Shown here piece by piece: positions 8,053 through 17,962 of a stretch of DNA of 64,000 bases. The stretch comes from DATBVX01 sp963696675 (GTDB lineage: Bacteria; Pseudomonadota; Gammaproteobacteria; Steroidobacterales; Steroidobacteraceae), in NCBI GenBank assembly GCA_963696675.1, contig CAVOLM010000054.1, forward strand, positions 1 to 64,000, written 5' to 3'. Positions within the stretch are counted from its first letter, which is position 1, and each line of letters opens with the position of its first letter. The notes under the pieces are model-generated. The model was not told the DNA's origin. It saw only the letters and a program-made list of their open reading frames with translations, and searched no databases. A program made the translations under genes and the position numbers.

Positions 8053-9330
8053 GTGACAAGCAAGTGGACCTTGATGATTCTGGCGCTCGCCGGATTGCCC
8101 GGCTGTGCGTTGGCCGGTGACGTCACAGTATTGCGAGGCGCGAAGATCTACACGACTCCTGATGCTGAGCCGGTCGTGGACGGCGTGGTCGTGATTCGCG
8201 ACGGTAAGATTGCTGATGTCGGACCGAAACAGGCGGTCGAGCTACCTGTGGGAGTCAACGGCTCGAGCTGTGACGGTGGGGTGATCACCGCTGGTTTTCA
8301 GAACAGCCATGTGCACTTCACCGAATCGAAGTGGGACAAGGCAGCCGACCAGGACGCGAAGCAGCTCTCGGCGAATCTTACTGCGATGTTGAACCGCTAC
8401 GGCTTCACCACCGTCGTGGACACTGCGTCGGACGTAGTGAACACGGTCGCGCTGCGTAAGCGCATCGAGCGCGGCGAGGTGCGCGGCCCAAGGATCCTGA
8501 CCGCGGGGTGGGCGCTGTATCCGCCCAACGGCATCCCGTTCTACCTCAACTCGCTGCCGCCGGACGTGCTGAAGCAGCTACGGCAGCCGGCGACGGCGGA
8601 TGCGGCGATCGCGAGCGTGCGCGAGAACATCAGGCAGGGCGCCGATATCACCAAGCTCTTCATCGCCACGCCGCAGGCTGACAACTCGATCCGCTATATG
8701 CCGAAGGAAGTTGCTGCCGCTGCAGTCGCCGAGACCCATCGGCGCAGCCGGCTGGTATTTGCACATCCGACCAACGTCGAGGGCATCCGCATGGCGATGA
8801 AAGCGGGAGTCGACGTACTCGCGCACACGACGCTCGGCAATCAGAAGCTCTTGTGGGAGCCCGAGCTGGTGCAGGAAATGATCACGCACGATGTGGCGGT
8901 GGTGCCGACGCTGAAGCTCTGGCAATACGAAATGACCCGGGCACACGCTCCGGAACGGATCATCGGGCTCGCAGTAGGGGACACGCTGCAGCAATTGCAG
9001 GCGTTCAGCGAGGCTGGGGGCCAGGTATTGTTCGGTACGGACGTGGGGTACATGACCGACTACGACCCGACCGATGAATACGTGCTGATGCTGAAGGCAG
9101 GCCTCACGTCGATGCAGATACTCGCCTCGCTGACCACGGCGCCGGCAGCGCGCTTCAAGGAGGACGGCCGGCGCGGCCGAGTCGCCGCCGGAATGGATGG
9201 CGACCTTGTCGTGCTCGATGCCGATCCGGTCCAGGATGTGCGCAACTTCGCGAAGGTGCGCTGCGTGTTTCGCCACGGAGCGGCGATCTATTCGGCTCCG
9301 GTGAAGGCGGCGGGCTCAGCGGCTCGTTGA
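8053..9330 (+). CDS. Secreted amidohydrolase-family metal-dependent hydrolase
   Basis: About 425 residues from GTG 8053, which gives a signal peptide (MILALAGLPGCALAG); an ATG at 8074 is the alternative. The amidohydrolase fold is clear: HVHF (HxH metal ligands), a KLFIA lysine that may be carboxylated, VFAHPTN and LAHTTLG histidines, and the aspartate in LFGTDVGYM. The C-terminus has the DLVVLDADP motif of imidazolonepropionase-like and prolidase-like hydrolases. Export points to a periplasmic substrate, perhaps a peptide or amide, but the substrate is unknown. Its 3' end overlaps the convergent racemase gene by 15 bases. Confidence 0.8.
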   Translation: MTSKWTLMILALAGLPGCALAGDVTVLRGAKIYTTPDAEPVVDGVVVIRDGKIADVGPKQAVELPVGVNGSSCDGGVITAGFQNSHVHFTESKWDKAADQDAKQLSANLTAMLNRYGFTTVVDTASDVVNTVALRKRIERGEVRGPRILTAGWALYPPNGIPFYLNSLPPDVLKQLRQPATADAAIASVRENIRQGADITKLFIATPQADNSIRYMPKEVAAAAVAETHRRSRLVFAHPTNVEGIRMAMKAGVDVLAHTTLGNQKLLWEPELVQEMITHDVAVVPTLKLWQYEMTRAHAPERIIGLAVGDTLQQLQAFSEAGGQVLFGTDVGYMTDYDPTDEYVLMLKAGLTSMQILASLTTAPAARFKEDGRRGRVAAGMDGDLVVLDADPVQDVRNFAKVRCVFRHGAAIYSAPVKAAGSAAR

Positions 9331-10014
9331 GCCGAGTGCGCGCTGTAGCGCGGCGCGCGCCAGGAGGCGCGTCGAATCGAGTGTCGGTAACGAGGCCTCA
9401 TCGGGCAGAATGATGAGCGGTAGCTCAGTGCAACCCAGCACCACGCCATCGCAGCCCTGATCGCGCAGTCGCGCCACAGCTTCCAGGCACTGAACCCGCG
9501 ATGCCTCGAGTACCTTCCCGTTCACGAGTTCCTCGAAGATGATCCGGTTTATGGTCTTTCTTTCTTCAGCGCCAGGCACCGACATCCGGATGTCACGCGC
9601 GCCGAGGGCCTCGCGATACACCGGACCTTCCATCAGGTAGCGTGTGCCGAGCACGCCAAGATGGCGCAGGCCCTGCAAGCGAGCCTGCTCGCCGACAACC
9701 TCCGCAATGTGCAGCCATGGGATCGGGGAAGCGCTGGTGAGATGGGGAAGCGCCTGATGAAAGGTGTTGTCGGGACAGATCGCGAACCGTGCGCCCGCGG
9801 CGTGCAGCCGGCGCGCCGAGTCGAGCATCAGTGCAGCGACACCGCGCCAATCGTCCCGGTAGACGAAATCCATGTATTCGCCGAGCGAGATGCCATCGAG
9901 TGTGACGCGCGGGTGGCGATACTCGCCGAGAAGCGCCGGCGCTTCGAGACAAATTGTCCGGTAGCACAGGGCCGCGCCTTCGGCGCTGCCGGCGACGATG
10001 CCAATGTGTTCCAT
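9316..10014 (-). CDS. Aspartate/glutamate racemase-family protein
   Basis: 232 residues with the cofactor-free racemase signature: one catalytic cysteine in AICPDNTFHQALP and the second in GVVLGCTELPLII, with MEHIGIVAGSAEGAALCYRT at the N-terminus. Members (RacX/YgeA type) racemise amino acids by a two-thiol mechanism. Both cysteines are present. Seven bases downstream of the GNAT gene, so probably cotranscribed. Substrate not predictable. Confidence 0.82.
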   Translation of the reverse strand: MEHIGIVAGSAEGAALCYRTICLEAPALLGEYRHPRVTLDGISLGEYMDFVYRDDWRGVAALMLDSARRLHAAGARFAICPDNTFHQALPHLTSASPIPWLHIAEVVGEQARLQGLRHLGVLGTRYLMEGPVYREALGARDIRMSVPGAEERKTINRIIFEELVNGKVLEASRVQCLEAVARLRDQGCDGVVLGCTELPLIILPDEASLPTLDSTRLLARAALQRALGSTSR

Positions 10015-10021
10015 GATGAAC

Positions 10022-10495
10022 CTACAGGGTCTTGCGCATGATCACGAAGTGCGAAGGCTGCTGCAGCCGCTGGTCTTCGAACGGTCGCTGACCGACGACG
10101 TGATAACCGAGACCGCCGTAGAACCCGAACAGTTCCTGGCGGTGATTCACGACATCGATCTCGACCTCGCCGCAGGCCCGCGTTTTGAAGTACGCCTCTG
10201 CCGAGGCGATGAGCTTGCGCCCCAGTCCGTGGTGCTGGCGGTTGGTGGACACGGCGAGCAGCCCAAAGTAGCCGACCTGGCCTCGGACTTCGACATACAC
10301 ACAGCCATCCAGTGCGCCGACGGAATTTGGCTTTAGCAGAAACGTGCCGTTGCGGAGCTTGTCGCGCACTTCGTCCGTGTCGATGCGTGGCCCCTCGTAG
10401 AGGAAGCCCTCGGCCGGCAGGTAGGCTTCGTTGATCAGCGCAACGATCTTCGCGATGTCCTTCGCGGTCGCTTCGCGCAGATCCTTTCTGCCCAT
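10022..10495 (-). CDS. GNAT-family N-acetyltransferase
   Basis: 157 residues with the acetyl-CoA-binding motif A around QHHGLGRKLI (Q-x2-G-x-G) after a hydrophobic beta strand (YFGLLAVS), and a C-terminal FYGGLGYHVVGQRPF typical of GNAT enzymes. Start supported by GGAG upstream. Upstream partner of the racemase-family gene. Substrate unknown. Confidence 0.82.
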   Translation of the reverse strand: MGRKDLREATAKDIAKIVALINEAYLPAEGFLYEGPRIDTDEVRDKLRNGTFLLKPNSVGALDGCVYVEVRGQVGYFGLLAVSTNRQHHGLGRKLIASAEAYFKTRACGEVEIDVVNHRQELFGFYGGLGYHVVGQRPFEDQRLQQPSHFVIMRKTL

Positions 10496-10583
10496 CCAAT
10501 CATTCTCCGGGACGGGATTACCTGGCTCGCTTGCGCTGTCAACGCTGGGACGTTGCTGGCGAGATCGCCTGGCGGCGCGCCGG

Positions 10584-10847
10584 TCAGGTCATCGCGCGAA
10601 TGCGCTGGGCCAGCCGACTCTTGTGACGAGCAGCCTTATTACGATGGATCTGGCTCTTGTTGACCATGGAGTCGATCACCGGAACCGCGGCGTTGTATTG
10701 CCCGAGCGCATCGTCCTTGCTGCCCGACCCGATGGCCTGCGTGACGTCGCGAATGACGGTGCGCAACTTGGAGCGTGCGGCGACGTTGTTGTCGCGGCGC
10801 TTGAGCGCCTGGCGGGCGGCTTTCTCGGCTGACTTCGTATTGGCCAA
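10584..10847 (-). CDS. rpsT: 30S ribosomal protein S20
   Basis: 87 residues beginning (M)ANTKSAEKAARQALKRRDNN and ending RLAQRIRAMT. The start is TTG at 10847 with CGGAG upstream; a UUG start for rpsT is known from enterobacteria and limits its translation. It is divergent from murJ, as in many gammaproteobacteria. Confidence 0.96.
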   Translation of the reverse strand: MANTKSAEKAARQALKRRDNNVAARSKLRTVIRDVTQAIGSGSKDDALGQYNAAVPVIDSMVNKSQIHRNKAARHKSRLAQRIRAMT

Positions 10848-10981
10848 TTTGTAACTCCGGTATTCCTGCGGCCCCGGCCGCTGCGAAAGGCCGCGTAGTC
10901 TGCGCAGCGCGGCGCCGAAAGTCAATGCTCAAGGGGTCTCCAATCGTGTCGTAAGTCCGCGGCGCCAATGGATTTTTCCGC

Positions 10982-10987
10982 TATAGT
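10982..10987 (+). promoter_or_regulatory. Candidate -10 element for murJ
   Basis: TATAGT lies 20 bases before the murJ TTG start, leaving room for GGAGG at 10998-11002. The -35 region is not convincing. Confidence 0.45.
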
Positions 10988-11006
10988 GCCGCCCCGTGGA
11001 GGACCG

Positions 11007-12557
11007 TTGAGCATCCTGCGAAATACAACCGTGGTGAGCGCCATGACGCTCCTGTCGCGCGTGTCCGGAATGTTGCGCGACATGGTCTATTCGCAGGTGT
11101 TTGGCGCCGGTCCGCTGATGGACGCGTTCTTCATCGCATTCAAGATTCCGAACTTCCTGCGCCGCCTGTCGGGCGAAGGCGCTTTTTCGCAAGCCTTCGT
11201 GCCAGTCGTGTCCGAGTATCGGATCCGCCGCTCGCAGGAAGAGGTGCGCGAGCTCGTCGACGGTGTCGCCGGAACGTTCGGCGTCGCGCTATTCGCACTC
11301 ACCGCGATCGGCGTAGTCGCGGCGCCGGTGATCATCTTCATGTTCGCGCCGGGATTTCGCGCTGAAGGCGGGCGCTTCGACCTTGCGGTCGACATGCTGC
11401 GCTGGACGTTTCCGTACCTGTTCTTCATCTCGCTCGTGTCGCTGGCGAGTGGCGTGCTCAACAGCTATGGGCGATTCGGCTCGGCCGCCTTCACGCCCGT
11501 CATCCTCAACGTGGTCATGATCGTGACCGCATTTCTCATCGCCCCGAACACGCCCAGTCCAGGCGCAGTGCTTGCGATCGGTGTGTTCGTCGCCGGCGCC
11601 ATGCAACTCGCATTTCTCTGGCCATTCATGGTGCGGCTCGGTGTCGCAGGCCTGCCGCGCTGGAACTGGGCGCACGAAGGCGTGCGTCGCGTGGCGCGCC
11701 TGATGCTGCCCGGGATCTTCGGTTCCTCTGTCGCCCAGGTCAGCCTGCTGCTGGATTCGCTGGTGGCCTCGTTCCTGCTGACCGGCAGCATCTCGTGGCT
11801 CTACTACGCGGACCGGCTGGTCGAATTCCCGATGGGCATGTTCACCATCGCACTGGCAACCGTCGTGCTGCCTGCCCTCTCCGCGCATCACGCGAGCCAA
11901 TCGCCACAACGCTTTGCTGCGACCCTCGACTGGTCGGTACGCCTGGTATTCCTGTTCGTGACACCGGCCGCCGTGGGCTTGCTGGTTCTGGCCGGGCCGC
12001 TCATCGCCACGATCTATGGATATGGTCGGTTCAGCGGGCGCGACGTCGAGATGGCCACCTATGCGTTGATGGCCTATTCGCTTGGGTTGATCGGCTTCAG
12101 CATGGTGAAAGTGCTCGCACCCGGCTACTTTGCCCGCCAGGACACGCGCACGCCGGTTCGCGTCGGCATGATCTCTCTTGCGGTGAACATGGTGTGCAAC
12201 GTGGGCATCGTGCTGCCGGTCGCCAAGGCCGGATTTCCGGTGCCACACGCGCTACTCGCGCTCTCGACCGGCCTTTCGGCGTTCGTCAATTCGGCATTGC
12301 TGTTTCGCGGCCTGAGACGCGCGGGCGTGTATCACGCCGCCCCGGGCTGGCCGCGTTTCGCAGGCCAGGTGCTGCTCGCGAACCTCGCCATGGCGGCCCT
12401 CCTGTGGTGGATCGCGGGTGACATTGGCGGCTGGCTCAACGCTCGCGCGGGACAGCGGGCGCTGCACCTGAGTGTCTGTGTGCTCGGAGGCGCGGCGATC
12501 TATTTCGCGACCTTGTGGCTGTGCGGGTTACGCTGGCGGGACCTGCGCCGCACGTAG
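11007..12557 (+). CDS. murJ: Lipid II flippase MurJ
   Basis: About 516 residues of MOP/MVF-family membrane protein with roughly 14 hydrophobic segments. It flips undecaprenyl-linked peptidoglycan precursor across the inner membrane. Conserved landmarks include TLLSRVSGMLRDMVYSQVFG and FKIPNFLRRLSGEGAFSQAF. I place the start at TTG 11007 because GGAGG sits 5 bases before it and the product then begins (M)SILRNTTVVSAM, as in relatives. Next to rpsT and ribF, the usual order. Confidence 0.95.
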   Translation: MSILRNTTVVSAMTLLSRVSGMLRDMVYSQVFGAGPLMDAFFIAFKIPNFLRRLSGEGAFSQAFVPVVSEYRIRRSQEEVRELVDGVAGTFGVALFALTAIGVVAAPVIIFMFAPGFRAEGGRFDLAVDMLRWTFPYLFFISLVSLASGVLNSYGRFGSAAFTPVILNVVMIVTAFLIAPNTPSPGAVLAIGVFVAGAMQLAFLWPFMVRLGVAGLPRWNWAHEGVRRVARLMLPGIFGSSVAQVSLLLDSLVASFLLTGSISWLYYADRLVEFPMGMFTIALATVVLPALSAHHASQSPQRFAATLDWSVRLVFLFVTPAAVGLLVLAGPLIATIYGYGRFSGRDVEMATYALMAYSLGLIGFSMVKVLAPGYFARQDTRTPVRVGMISLAVNMVCNVGIVLPVAKAGFPVPHALLALSTGLSAFVNSALLFRGLRRAGVYHAAPGWPRFAGQVLLANLAMAALLWWIAGDIGGWLNARAGQRALHLSVCVLGGAAIYFATLWLCGLRWRDLRRT

Positions 12558-12590
12558 GCCAGCTGGACCAGACAAGCGGCTCATTTCCCT

Positions 12591-12596
12591 TATAAT
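12591..12596 (+). promoter_or_regulatory. Candidate -10 element for ribF-ileS-lspA-ispH
   Basis: A consensus TATAAT lies 45 bases before the ribF ATG; no good -35 is seen at 16-18 bp (TGGACC at 12564 is 21 bp away). Confidence 0.45.
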
Positions 12597-12640
12597 CCCG
12601 GCATCTGGGCAGGCTTGCGCGAACGGCCGGACGGTACTTG

Positions 12641-13573
12641 ATGGAACTCGTGCGCGGGCTGCACAACCTGCGCGCCCGACATCGCGGGTGCGCAGTCACG
12701 ATTGGCAACTTCGACGGCGTGCATCTCGGTCACCAGGCGATGCTCGAGCGACTGGGCCGTCATGCGCGGCGTCTCGGCGTGCCCGCGACGGTAATGACGT
12801 TCGAGCCGGCGCCGCGCGAGTACTTCGAGCCGGCGCGCGCACCCGCGCGTCTCACGCGCCTGCGAGAGAAGCTGGAGCGGTTTGCGGCGGCCGGAGTGGA
12901 GCGATGCATCGTACTGCGCTTCGAGAAGCGCTTGCAGAGCATGCACGGAGATGCCTTCGCGCAGCGGCTGTTGGGTGAGCAAATGGGGGCGAGACAAGTA
13001 GTGGTGGGGAGTGACTTTCGATTTGGAGTCGGTGGCAAAGCCGATGTGGCGCTGCTGCAGAAAGTCGGCCCGCAGCTCGGCTTCGACGTCGATGTCGTCG
13101 CGCCAGTGATAGTGGAAGGCGAGAGGGTCAGCTCGAGCGCGATCCGCGTCGCCCTGGCAAGTGGTGATCTGGAGCACGCGGCGCGGCTGCTGGGGCGCGC
13201 CTACGCGATGCATGGCAAGGTGATTCGCGGCCAGGGCCTGGGACGCAAGCTCGGATTTCCGACGGCGAACATGCGAGTTCACCGGCGTGTCACGCCACTC
13301 GATGGAATTTTCGCCGTCAGGGTGCAAGGCATAGACGCACAGCCGCTGCCCGGCGTTGCGAGCCTCGGCACACGACCGACGATCGGCGGACGCGAAGTGC
13401 TGCTCGAGGCGCACGTGTTCGATTTCGACGCGGACCTTTATGGGCGCTGGCTCGCGGTGGAGTTCGTGAAGCGGCTGCGCGAAGAACGAAAATTCGAGAC
13501 CCTGCCGGAGATGGTCGTGCAGATGCACGTCGATGCCCGGCAGGCGAGGAGCGCATTGGGACTTTCAACATGA
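12641..13573 (+). CDS. ribF: Bifunctional riboflavin kinase / FAD synthetase
   Basis: 310 residues. The N-terminal nucleotidyltransferase half has TIGNFDGVHLGHQ, and the C-terminal riboflavin kinase half has GRKLGFPTANMRV. It makes FMN and then FAD. Start ATG 12641. It heads the ribF-ileS-lspA-ispH run seen across gammaproteobacteria. Confidence 0.96.
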   Translation: MELVRGLHNLRARHRGCAVTIGNFDGVHLGHQAMLERLGRHARRLGVPATVMTFEPAPREYFEPARAPARLTRLREKLERFAAAGVERCIVLRFEKRLQSMHGDAFAQRLLGEQMGARQVVVGSDFRFGVGGKADVALLQKVGPQLGFDVDVVAPVIVEGERVSSSAIRVALASGDLEHAARLLGRAYAMHGKVIRGQGLGRKLGFPTANMRVHRRVTPLDGIFAVRVQGIDAQPLPGVASLGTRPTIGGREVLLEAHVFDFDADLYGRWLAVEFVKRLREERKFETLPEMVVQMHVDARQARSALGLST

Positions 13574-13613
13574 GCGCCATTGCACGACACGCGAGCGCCG
13601 AGGCCTTGTTCTT

Positions 13614-16436
13614 GTGACCGACTACAAGCAAACGATCAACCTGCCGCAGACGGACTTCCCGATGAAGGCGGATCTCGCGCGTCGCGAGCCTGAGATGCTG
13701 CGCTGGTGGGAAGATGAGGACATCTACGGCAAGTTGCGCCGCCTTGCAGCCGACCGCCCGAAGTTCATCCTCCTGGACGGGCCACCCTACGCCAACGGCG
13801 CGATTCACATCGGCCATGCGATCAATAAGGTGCTCAAGGACATCGTGGTGAAGTCGCGCTCGCTCGACGGCTACGATGCACCCTACGTGCCTGGCTGGGA
13901 CTGTCACGGCTTGCCCATCGAGCTGCAGGTGGAGAAGCAGCACGGGCGCGTCGGCCAGAAACTCGATGCGAGAGAATTCCGCGCCGCCTGTCGCAAGTTC
14001 GCCCAGGAGCAGGTCGAAGCGCAGCGCGCCGATTTCAAGCGTCTCGGTGTGATGGGCGATTGGGCGAATCCATACCTGACGATGCTGCCGCGTTACGAAG
14101 CGGACCAGCTTCGCGCCCTGAGCCAGATTCTGCGCAACGGTCACATCTACAAGGGGTACAAGCCAGTCTATTGGTGCCTCGATTGCCGCTCGGCGCTGGC
14201 CGAGGCCGAGGTCGAATACGAGGACAAGACTTCGCCAGCCATCGACGTTCGTTTCCCGGTGAGCGACGTTCGCGATCTCGAGAAGCGTTTCGGATTGGCG
14301 GCCGGTGCGCTCGATAGCAAGCCCGTCGCCATCGCCATCTGGACGACCACTCCCTGGACACTACCCGCGAACCAGGCCGTGGCCCTGCATGACGCCTACC
14401 AGTATTCGCTTCTCGAAGCGCGGGGCAGCGACAAGACGGAGTACCTCATCGTTGCAGCCGAGCTTGCCGGTGCGGTCGTGCAGCGCATCGCCACTGGCGA
14501 GTGGCGCGAAGTGAAGGTGACGACCGGCGCCGCTCTCGAGGGATTGAAGCTCAAGCACCCTTTCTACGAGCGCATCGTTCCCGTCGTGCTGGCAGCGCAT
14601 GTCACGCTCGATGCCGGAACGGGGGCCGTGCACACGGCACCCGGACACGGACACGAGGACTTCGCGCTCGGTGTCGAGTATCGATTGGCACTCGACAATC
14701 CGGTGGGCGCAGATGGCCGCTTCCTGCCCGGCACCGAGCTTTTCGCCGGTGAGAAGGTGTGGGAAGCGAACGAACACATCATTCGCGTGCTCACCGAGCG
14801 CGGCATGTTGCTCAAGCATGAGCCATTCCGTCACAGCTACCCGCACTGCTGGCGCCACCACACGCCCGTCATCTTTCGCGCCACTCCACAGTGGTTCATC
14901 AGCATGGAACAGGCACGCCTGCGCGCGGATGCCCTCGATGCGATCAGCAGGGTGAAGTGGACGCCCGGCTGGGGCGAGCAGCGCCTCCAGGGGATGATCG
15001 AGAAGCGCCCGGACTGGTGTATCTCACGGCAACGCACCTGGGGCGTGCCACTGGCCCTGTTCATCGAACGTGAATCGGGAACGCTGCACCCACGCTCGGA
15101 GGAGTTGCTCGAACGCGTCGCGAAACTGGTCGAGCAGCAGGGCATCGACGCCTGGTTCGATCTCGATGCGCGCGAGTTGCTGGGCGCGGAAGCCGAACGC
15201 TACGAGAAGGTGCCCGACGTGATGGATGTCTGGGCCGATTCGGGCTGCGCGCATTACTGCGTGCCTCGTATGCGCCCCGAGATCACGATTCCGGCGGACC
15301 TGTATCTCGAAGGTTCCGACCAGCATCGCGGCTGGTTCCACAGCTCGCTGCTGATCTCGGTCGCTCAGACCCGCCAGGCACCCTACAAGGGCGTGCTGAC
15401 GCACGGTTTCGCGGTCGACGAGAAGGGACGCAAGCAGTCGAAGTCCATCGGCAACGTCCTTGCTCCGCAGAAGGTGGTCGGCTCATTGGGTGCCGACGTG
15501 TTGCGATTGTGGGTTGCGGCCACGGACTACAGCAATGAGATGAGCGTCTCCGACGAGATCCTCAAGCGCATGGCCGACTCCTATCGGCGCCTGCGCAACA
15601 CGGCGCGCTTCCTGCTGGGTAACCTGCATGGCTTCGATCCTGCGAAGCACGCAAGAGCAGCGCCCGATCTGGTTGCGTTGGATCAATGGGCCCTGGCGCG
15701 CGCTGCGAGCCTGCAGCGGGAGGTGGTGGCGGCCTATCGCGACTATCAATACCACCTCATCTACCAGAAGGTGCACAACTTCTGCGTCGTCGACATGGGA
15801 GGCTTTTATCTCGACGTTCTGAAGGATCGCCTCTACACGCTGCCGGCCGACAGCCCATCGCGACGCTCGGCGCAAACGGCACTGATGTGGATTGCCGAAG
15901 CCATGGTGCGCTGGCTCGCGCCGATCCTGAGCTTTACTGCCGAAGAGATCTGGCGCTTCCTTCCGGGTGCACGCGAGCAGTCGGTGTTGCACTCGACGTG
16001 GGCGAAGCTTCCGGAGATCGCCGCGGGCGGCATCGATTGGTCAGCCCTGATGAGCCTGCGCGCCGACGTGACGCGCCAGCTCGAGGGCTTGCGTGAGCAA
16101 GGCGTGATCGGCGCGCCACTCGATGCCGAGGTCGATGTCTATTGTGATACTGCGCACTATCCGCGTTTCGCAGTCCTGGGCGATGAGTTGCGTTTCCTCT
16201 TCATCACGTCCGCTGCGCGTGTGCACGTCGTGAGCATGGCCCCCGCTGGCGGGATTGCGGCGGAAAGTGTCGCGCCACAAGGTGTGTGGATGATCGTCCA
16301 GCGGTCCAATTCGACCAAGTGCGTGCGCTGCTGGCACCATCGGCCCGATGTGGGTTCAAATACCAGGCATCCCGCGCTCTGCGGCCGCTGTGCGAGCAAT
16401 CTCGAGGGACCGGGCGAAACGAGGCGCTTTGTGTGA
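13614..16436 (+). CDS. ileS: Isoleucyl-tRNA synthetase
   Basis: 940 residues from GTG 13614. Class I signatures: HIGH as GAIHIGHAINK and the KMSKS loop as GRKQSKSIGN, where Gln replaces the usual Met. The editing (CP1) insert lies between them (TTTPWTLPANQA). The C-terminal zinc ribbon CVRCWHHRPDVGSN...CGRC is intact. The last four bases (GTGA) overlap the lspA start, so the two are translationally coupled. Confidence 0.97.
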   Translation: MTDYKQTINLPQTDFPMKADLARREPEMLRWWEDEDIYGKLRRLAADRPKFILLDGPPYANGAIHIGHAINKVLKDIVVKSRSLDGYDAPYVPGWDCHGLPIELQVEKQHGRVGQKLDAREFRAACRKFAQEQVEAQRADFKRLGVMGDWANPYLTMLPRYEADQLRALSQILRNGHIYKGYKPVYWCLDCRSALAEAEVEYEDKTSPAIDVRFPVSDVRDLEKRFGLAAGALDSKPVAIAIWTTTPWTLPANQAVALHDAYQYSLLEARGSDKTEYLIVAAELAGAVVQRIATGEWREVKVTTGAALEGLKLKHPFYERIVPVVLAAHVTLDAGTGAVHTAPGHGHEDFALGVEYRLALDNPVGADGRFLPGTELFAGEKVWEANEHIIRVLTERGMLLKHEPFRHSYPHCWRHHTPVIFRATPQWFISMEQARLRADALDAISRVKWTPGWGEQRLQGMIEKRPDWCISRQRTWGVPLALFIERESGTLHPRSEELLERVAKLVEQQGIDAWFDLDARELLGAEAERYEKVPDVMDVWADSGCAHYCVPRMRPEITIPADLYLEGSDQHRGWFHSSLLISVAQTRQAPYKGVLTHGFAVDEKGRKQSKSIGNVLAPQKVVGSLGADVLRLWVAATDYSNEMSVSDEILKRMADSYRRLRNTARFLLGNLHGFDPAKHARAAPDLVALDQWALARAASLQREVVAAYRDYQYHLIYQKVHNFCVVDMGGFYLDVLKDRLYTLPADSPSRRSAQTALMWIAEAMVRWLAPILSFTAEEIWRFLPGAREQSVLHSTWAKLPEIAAGGIDWSALMSLRADVTRQLEGLREQGVIGAPLDAEVDVYCDTAHYPRFAVLGDELRFLFITSAARVHVVSMAPAGGIAAESVAPQGVWMIVQRSNSTKCVRCWHHRPDVGSNTRHPALCGRCASNLEGPGETRRFV

Positions 16437-16978
16437 CGCAACCAACCGCTACCGCTTCGGTGACACCGTGGTACCTGCGATTCGGCGCGCTGCGCTGGGG
16501 CTCGCTGGCATTGCTCGTGATTCTCATCGATCAGATCACGAAGGCGGTGGTCGAATCGCGCTTTGACCTGTTCGATTCGGTGCAGGTCCTGCCGTTTCTC
16601 GAATTCACCCTGCTGTACAACACCGGCGCCGCGTTCAACTTTCTGGCCGACGCCTCGGGCTGGCAGAGATGGTTCTTCGTCGTGCTCGGCGTGCTGGTGA
16701 GCGGCGCGATCCTCGTCTGGCTGCGCCAGATCGATCCGCGACGTCACCGCCTGCTGGCGGCGGGACTTGCACTGATCATGGGCGGCGCGCTCGGCAACGT
16801 GATCGACCGGTTGTGGCACGGCCATGTCATCGATTTCATTCACTTTCACTGGAAGCAGTCGGGGTTTCCCGCCTTCAACATGGCCGACACCTCGATCACG
16901 ATCGGAGCGGGACTGCTGATCCTCGACGCGATTCTCGAAAGCAGGCGCTCAGATTCAGCACCTGCCGTGAATCGCTGA
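16433..16978 (+). CDS. lspA: Lipoprotein signal peptidase (SPase II)
   Basis: 181 residues with four hydrophobic segments and the catalytic aspartates in GNVIDRLWHGHVIDF and FNMADTSI. It removes prolipoprotein signal peptides before the lipidated cysteine. The GTG start overlaps the ileS stop by 4 bases, the classic ileS-lspA coupling. Confidence 0.95.
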   Translation: MTQPTATASVTPWYLRFGALRWGSLALLVILIDQITKAVVESRFDLFDSVQVLPFLEFTLLYNTGAAFNFLADASGWQRWFFVVLGVLVSGAILVWLRQIDPRRHRLLAAGLALIMGGALGNVIDRLWHGHVIDFIHFHWKQSGFPAFNMADTSITIGAGLLILDAILESRRSDSAPAVNR

Positions 16979-16988
16979 GCGCCGCGAC

Positions 16989-17942
16989 ATGCGCCTGCTG
17001 CTCGCCAATCCACGTGGGTTCTGTGCCGGAGTCGATCGTGCCATCGATATTGTTGAACGCGCGCTCGCGCTGTTCGGTGCGCCGATCTACGTGCGTCACG
17101 AGGTCGTGCACAACCGCTACGTGGTCGATCGTCTGCGTGGCCTCGGGGCAGTATTTGTCGAAGAGCTGAGCGAAGTTCCGGACGATGCCACGGTGATTTT
17201 CAGTGCACATGGCGTTTCGCGCGCGGTCCAGGAGGAGGCGGCGCGACGCGAGCTCAACGTATTCGATGCGACCTGCCCGCTGGTCACCAAGGTGCACATG
17301 GAAGTGACGCGCTATGCGCGCGACGGCCGCGAGGTGGTCCTGATCGGCCACCGCGGCCACCCGGAAGTGGAAGGCACGATGGGTCAGTTCGATATTTCTT
17401 TTGGTGGCCGGATCTTGCTGGTGGAAACGCCCGAAGACGTGGCGGGACTCGAGGTGCGTGATCCCGCGCGATTGGCGTTTGTGTCGCAGACGACGTTGTC
17501 GGTCGACGACACGGCACGGGTGGTGGAAGCGCTGCGTGCCCGGTTTCCGGAGTTGAGCAGCCCACGACGCGAAGACATCTGCTATGCCACGCAGAATCGC
17601 CAGGATGCCGTCAAGAAGCTCCTCGAGGAGTGCGAAGTGCTGGTGGTCGTCGGCTCACCGGCAAGCTCCAATTCGAACCGCTTGCGCGAGATCGCGGAAA
17701 AGAGGGGCGTGCGCGGGTATCTGGTCGATGGACCGGATGACTTGCGTCGCGAATGGTTCGAGGGCAAGCGCGTCGTCGGAGTCACCGCCGGGGCTTCCGC
17801 GCCTGAACTTCTGGTTCAGACGGTGATCGCCCGCCTGCAGGAGTGGGGCGGGGCCAGTGTGGAAGAGGTCCAGGGGAGACCCGAGAGCGTCGTCTTCAGC
17901 CTGCCGAAAGCGCTTCGAATTCCGGTGGTCGCCGCCCGCTGA
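16989..17942 (+). CDS. ispH: 4-hydroxy-3-methylbut-2-enyl diphosphate reductase
   Basis: 317 residues. IspH reduces HMBPP to IPP and DMAPP, the last MEP-pathway step, using an Fe-S cluster held by three cysteines, all present: NPRGFCAGVDRA, ATCPLVTKVH and DICYATQNRQ. The active-site Glu/Thr/His stretches (HRGHPEVEGT) are also seen. Ten bases after lspA; convergent with pilE. Confidence 0.97.
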   Translation: MRLLLANPRGFCAGVDRAIDIVERALALFGAPIYVRHEVVHNRYVVDRLRGLGAVFVEELSEVPDDATVIFSAHGVSRAVQEEAARRELNVFDATCPLVTKVHMEVTRYARDGREVVLIGHRGHPEVEGTMGQFDISFGGRILLVETPEDVAGLEVRDPARLAFVSQTTLSVDDTARVVEALRARFPELSSPRREDICYATQNRQDAVKKLLEECEVLVVVGSPASSNSNRLREIAEKRGVRGYLVDGPDDLRREWFEGKRVVGVTAGASAPELLVQTVIARLQEWGGASVEEVQGRPESVVFSLPKALRIPVVAAR

Positions 17943-17962
17943 AACGGGCGGCTCCACGTCCG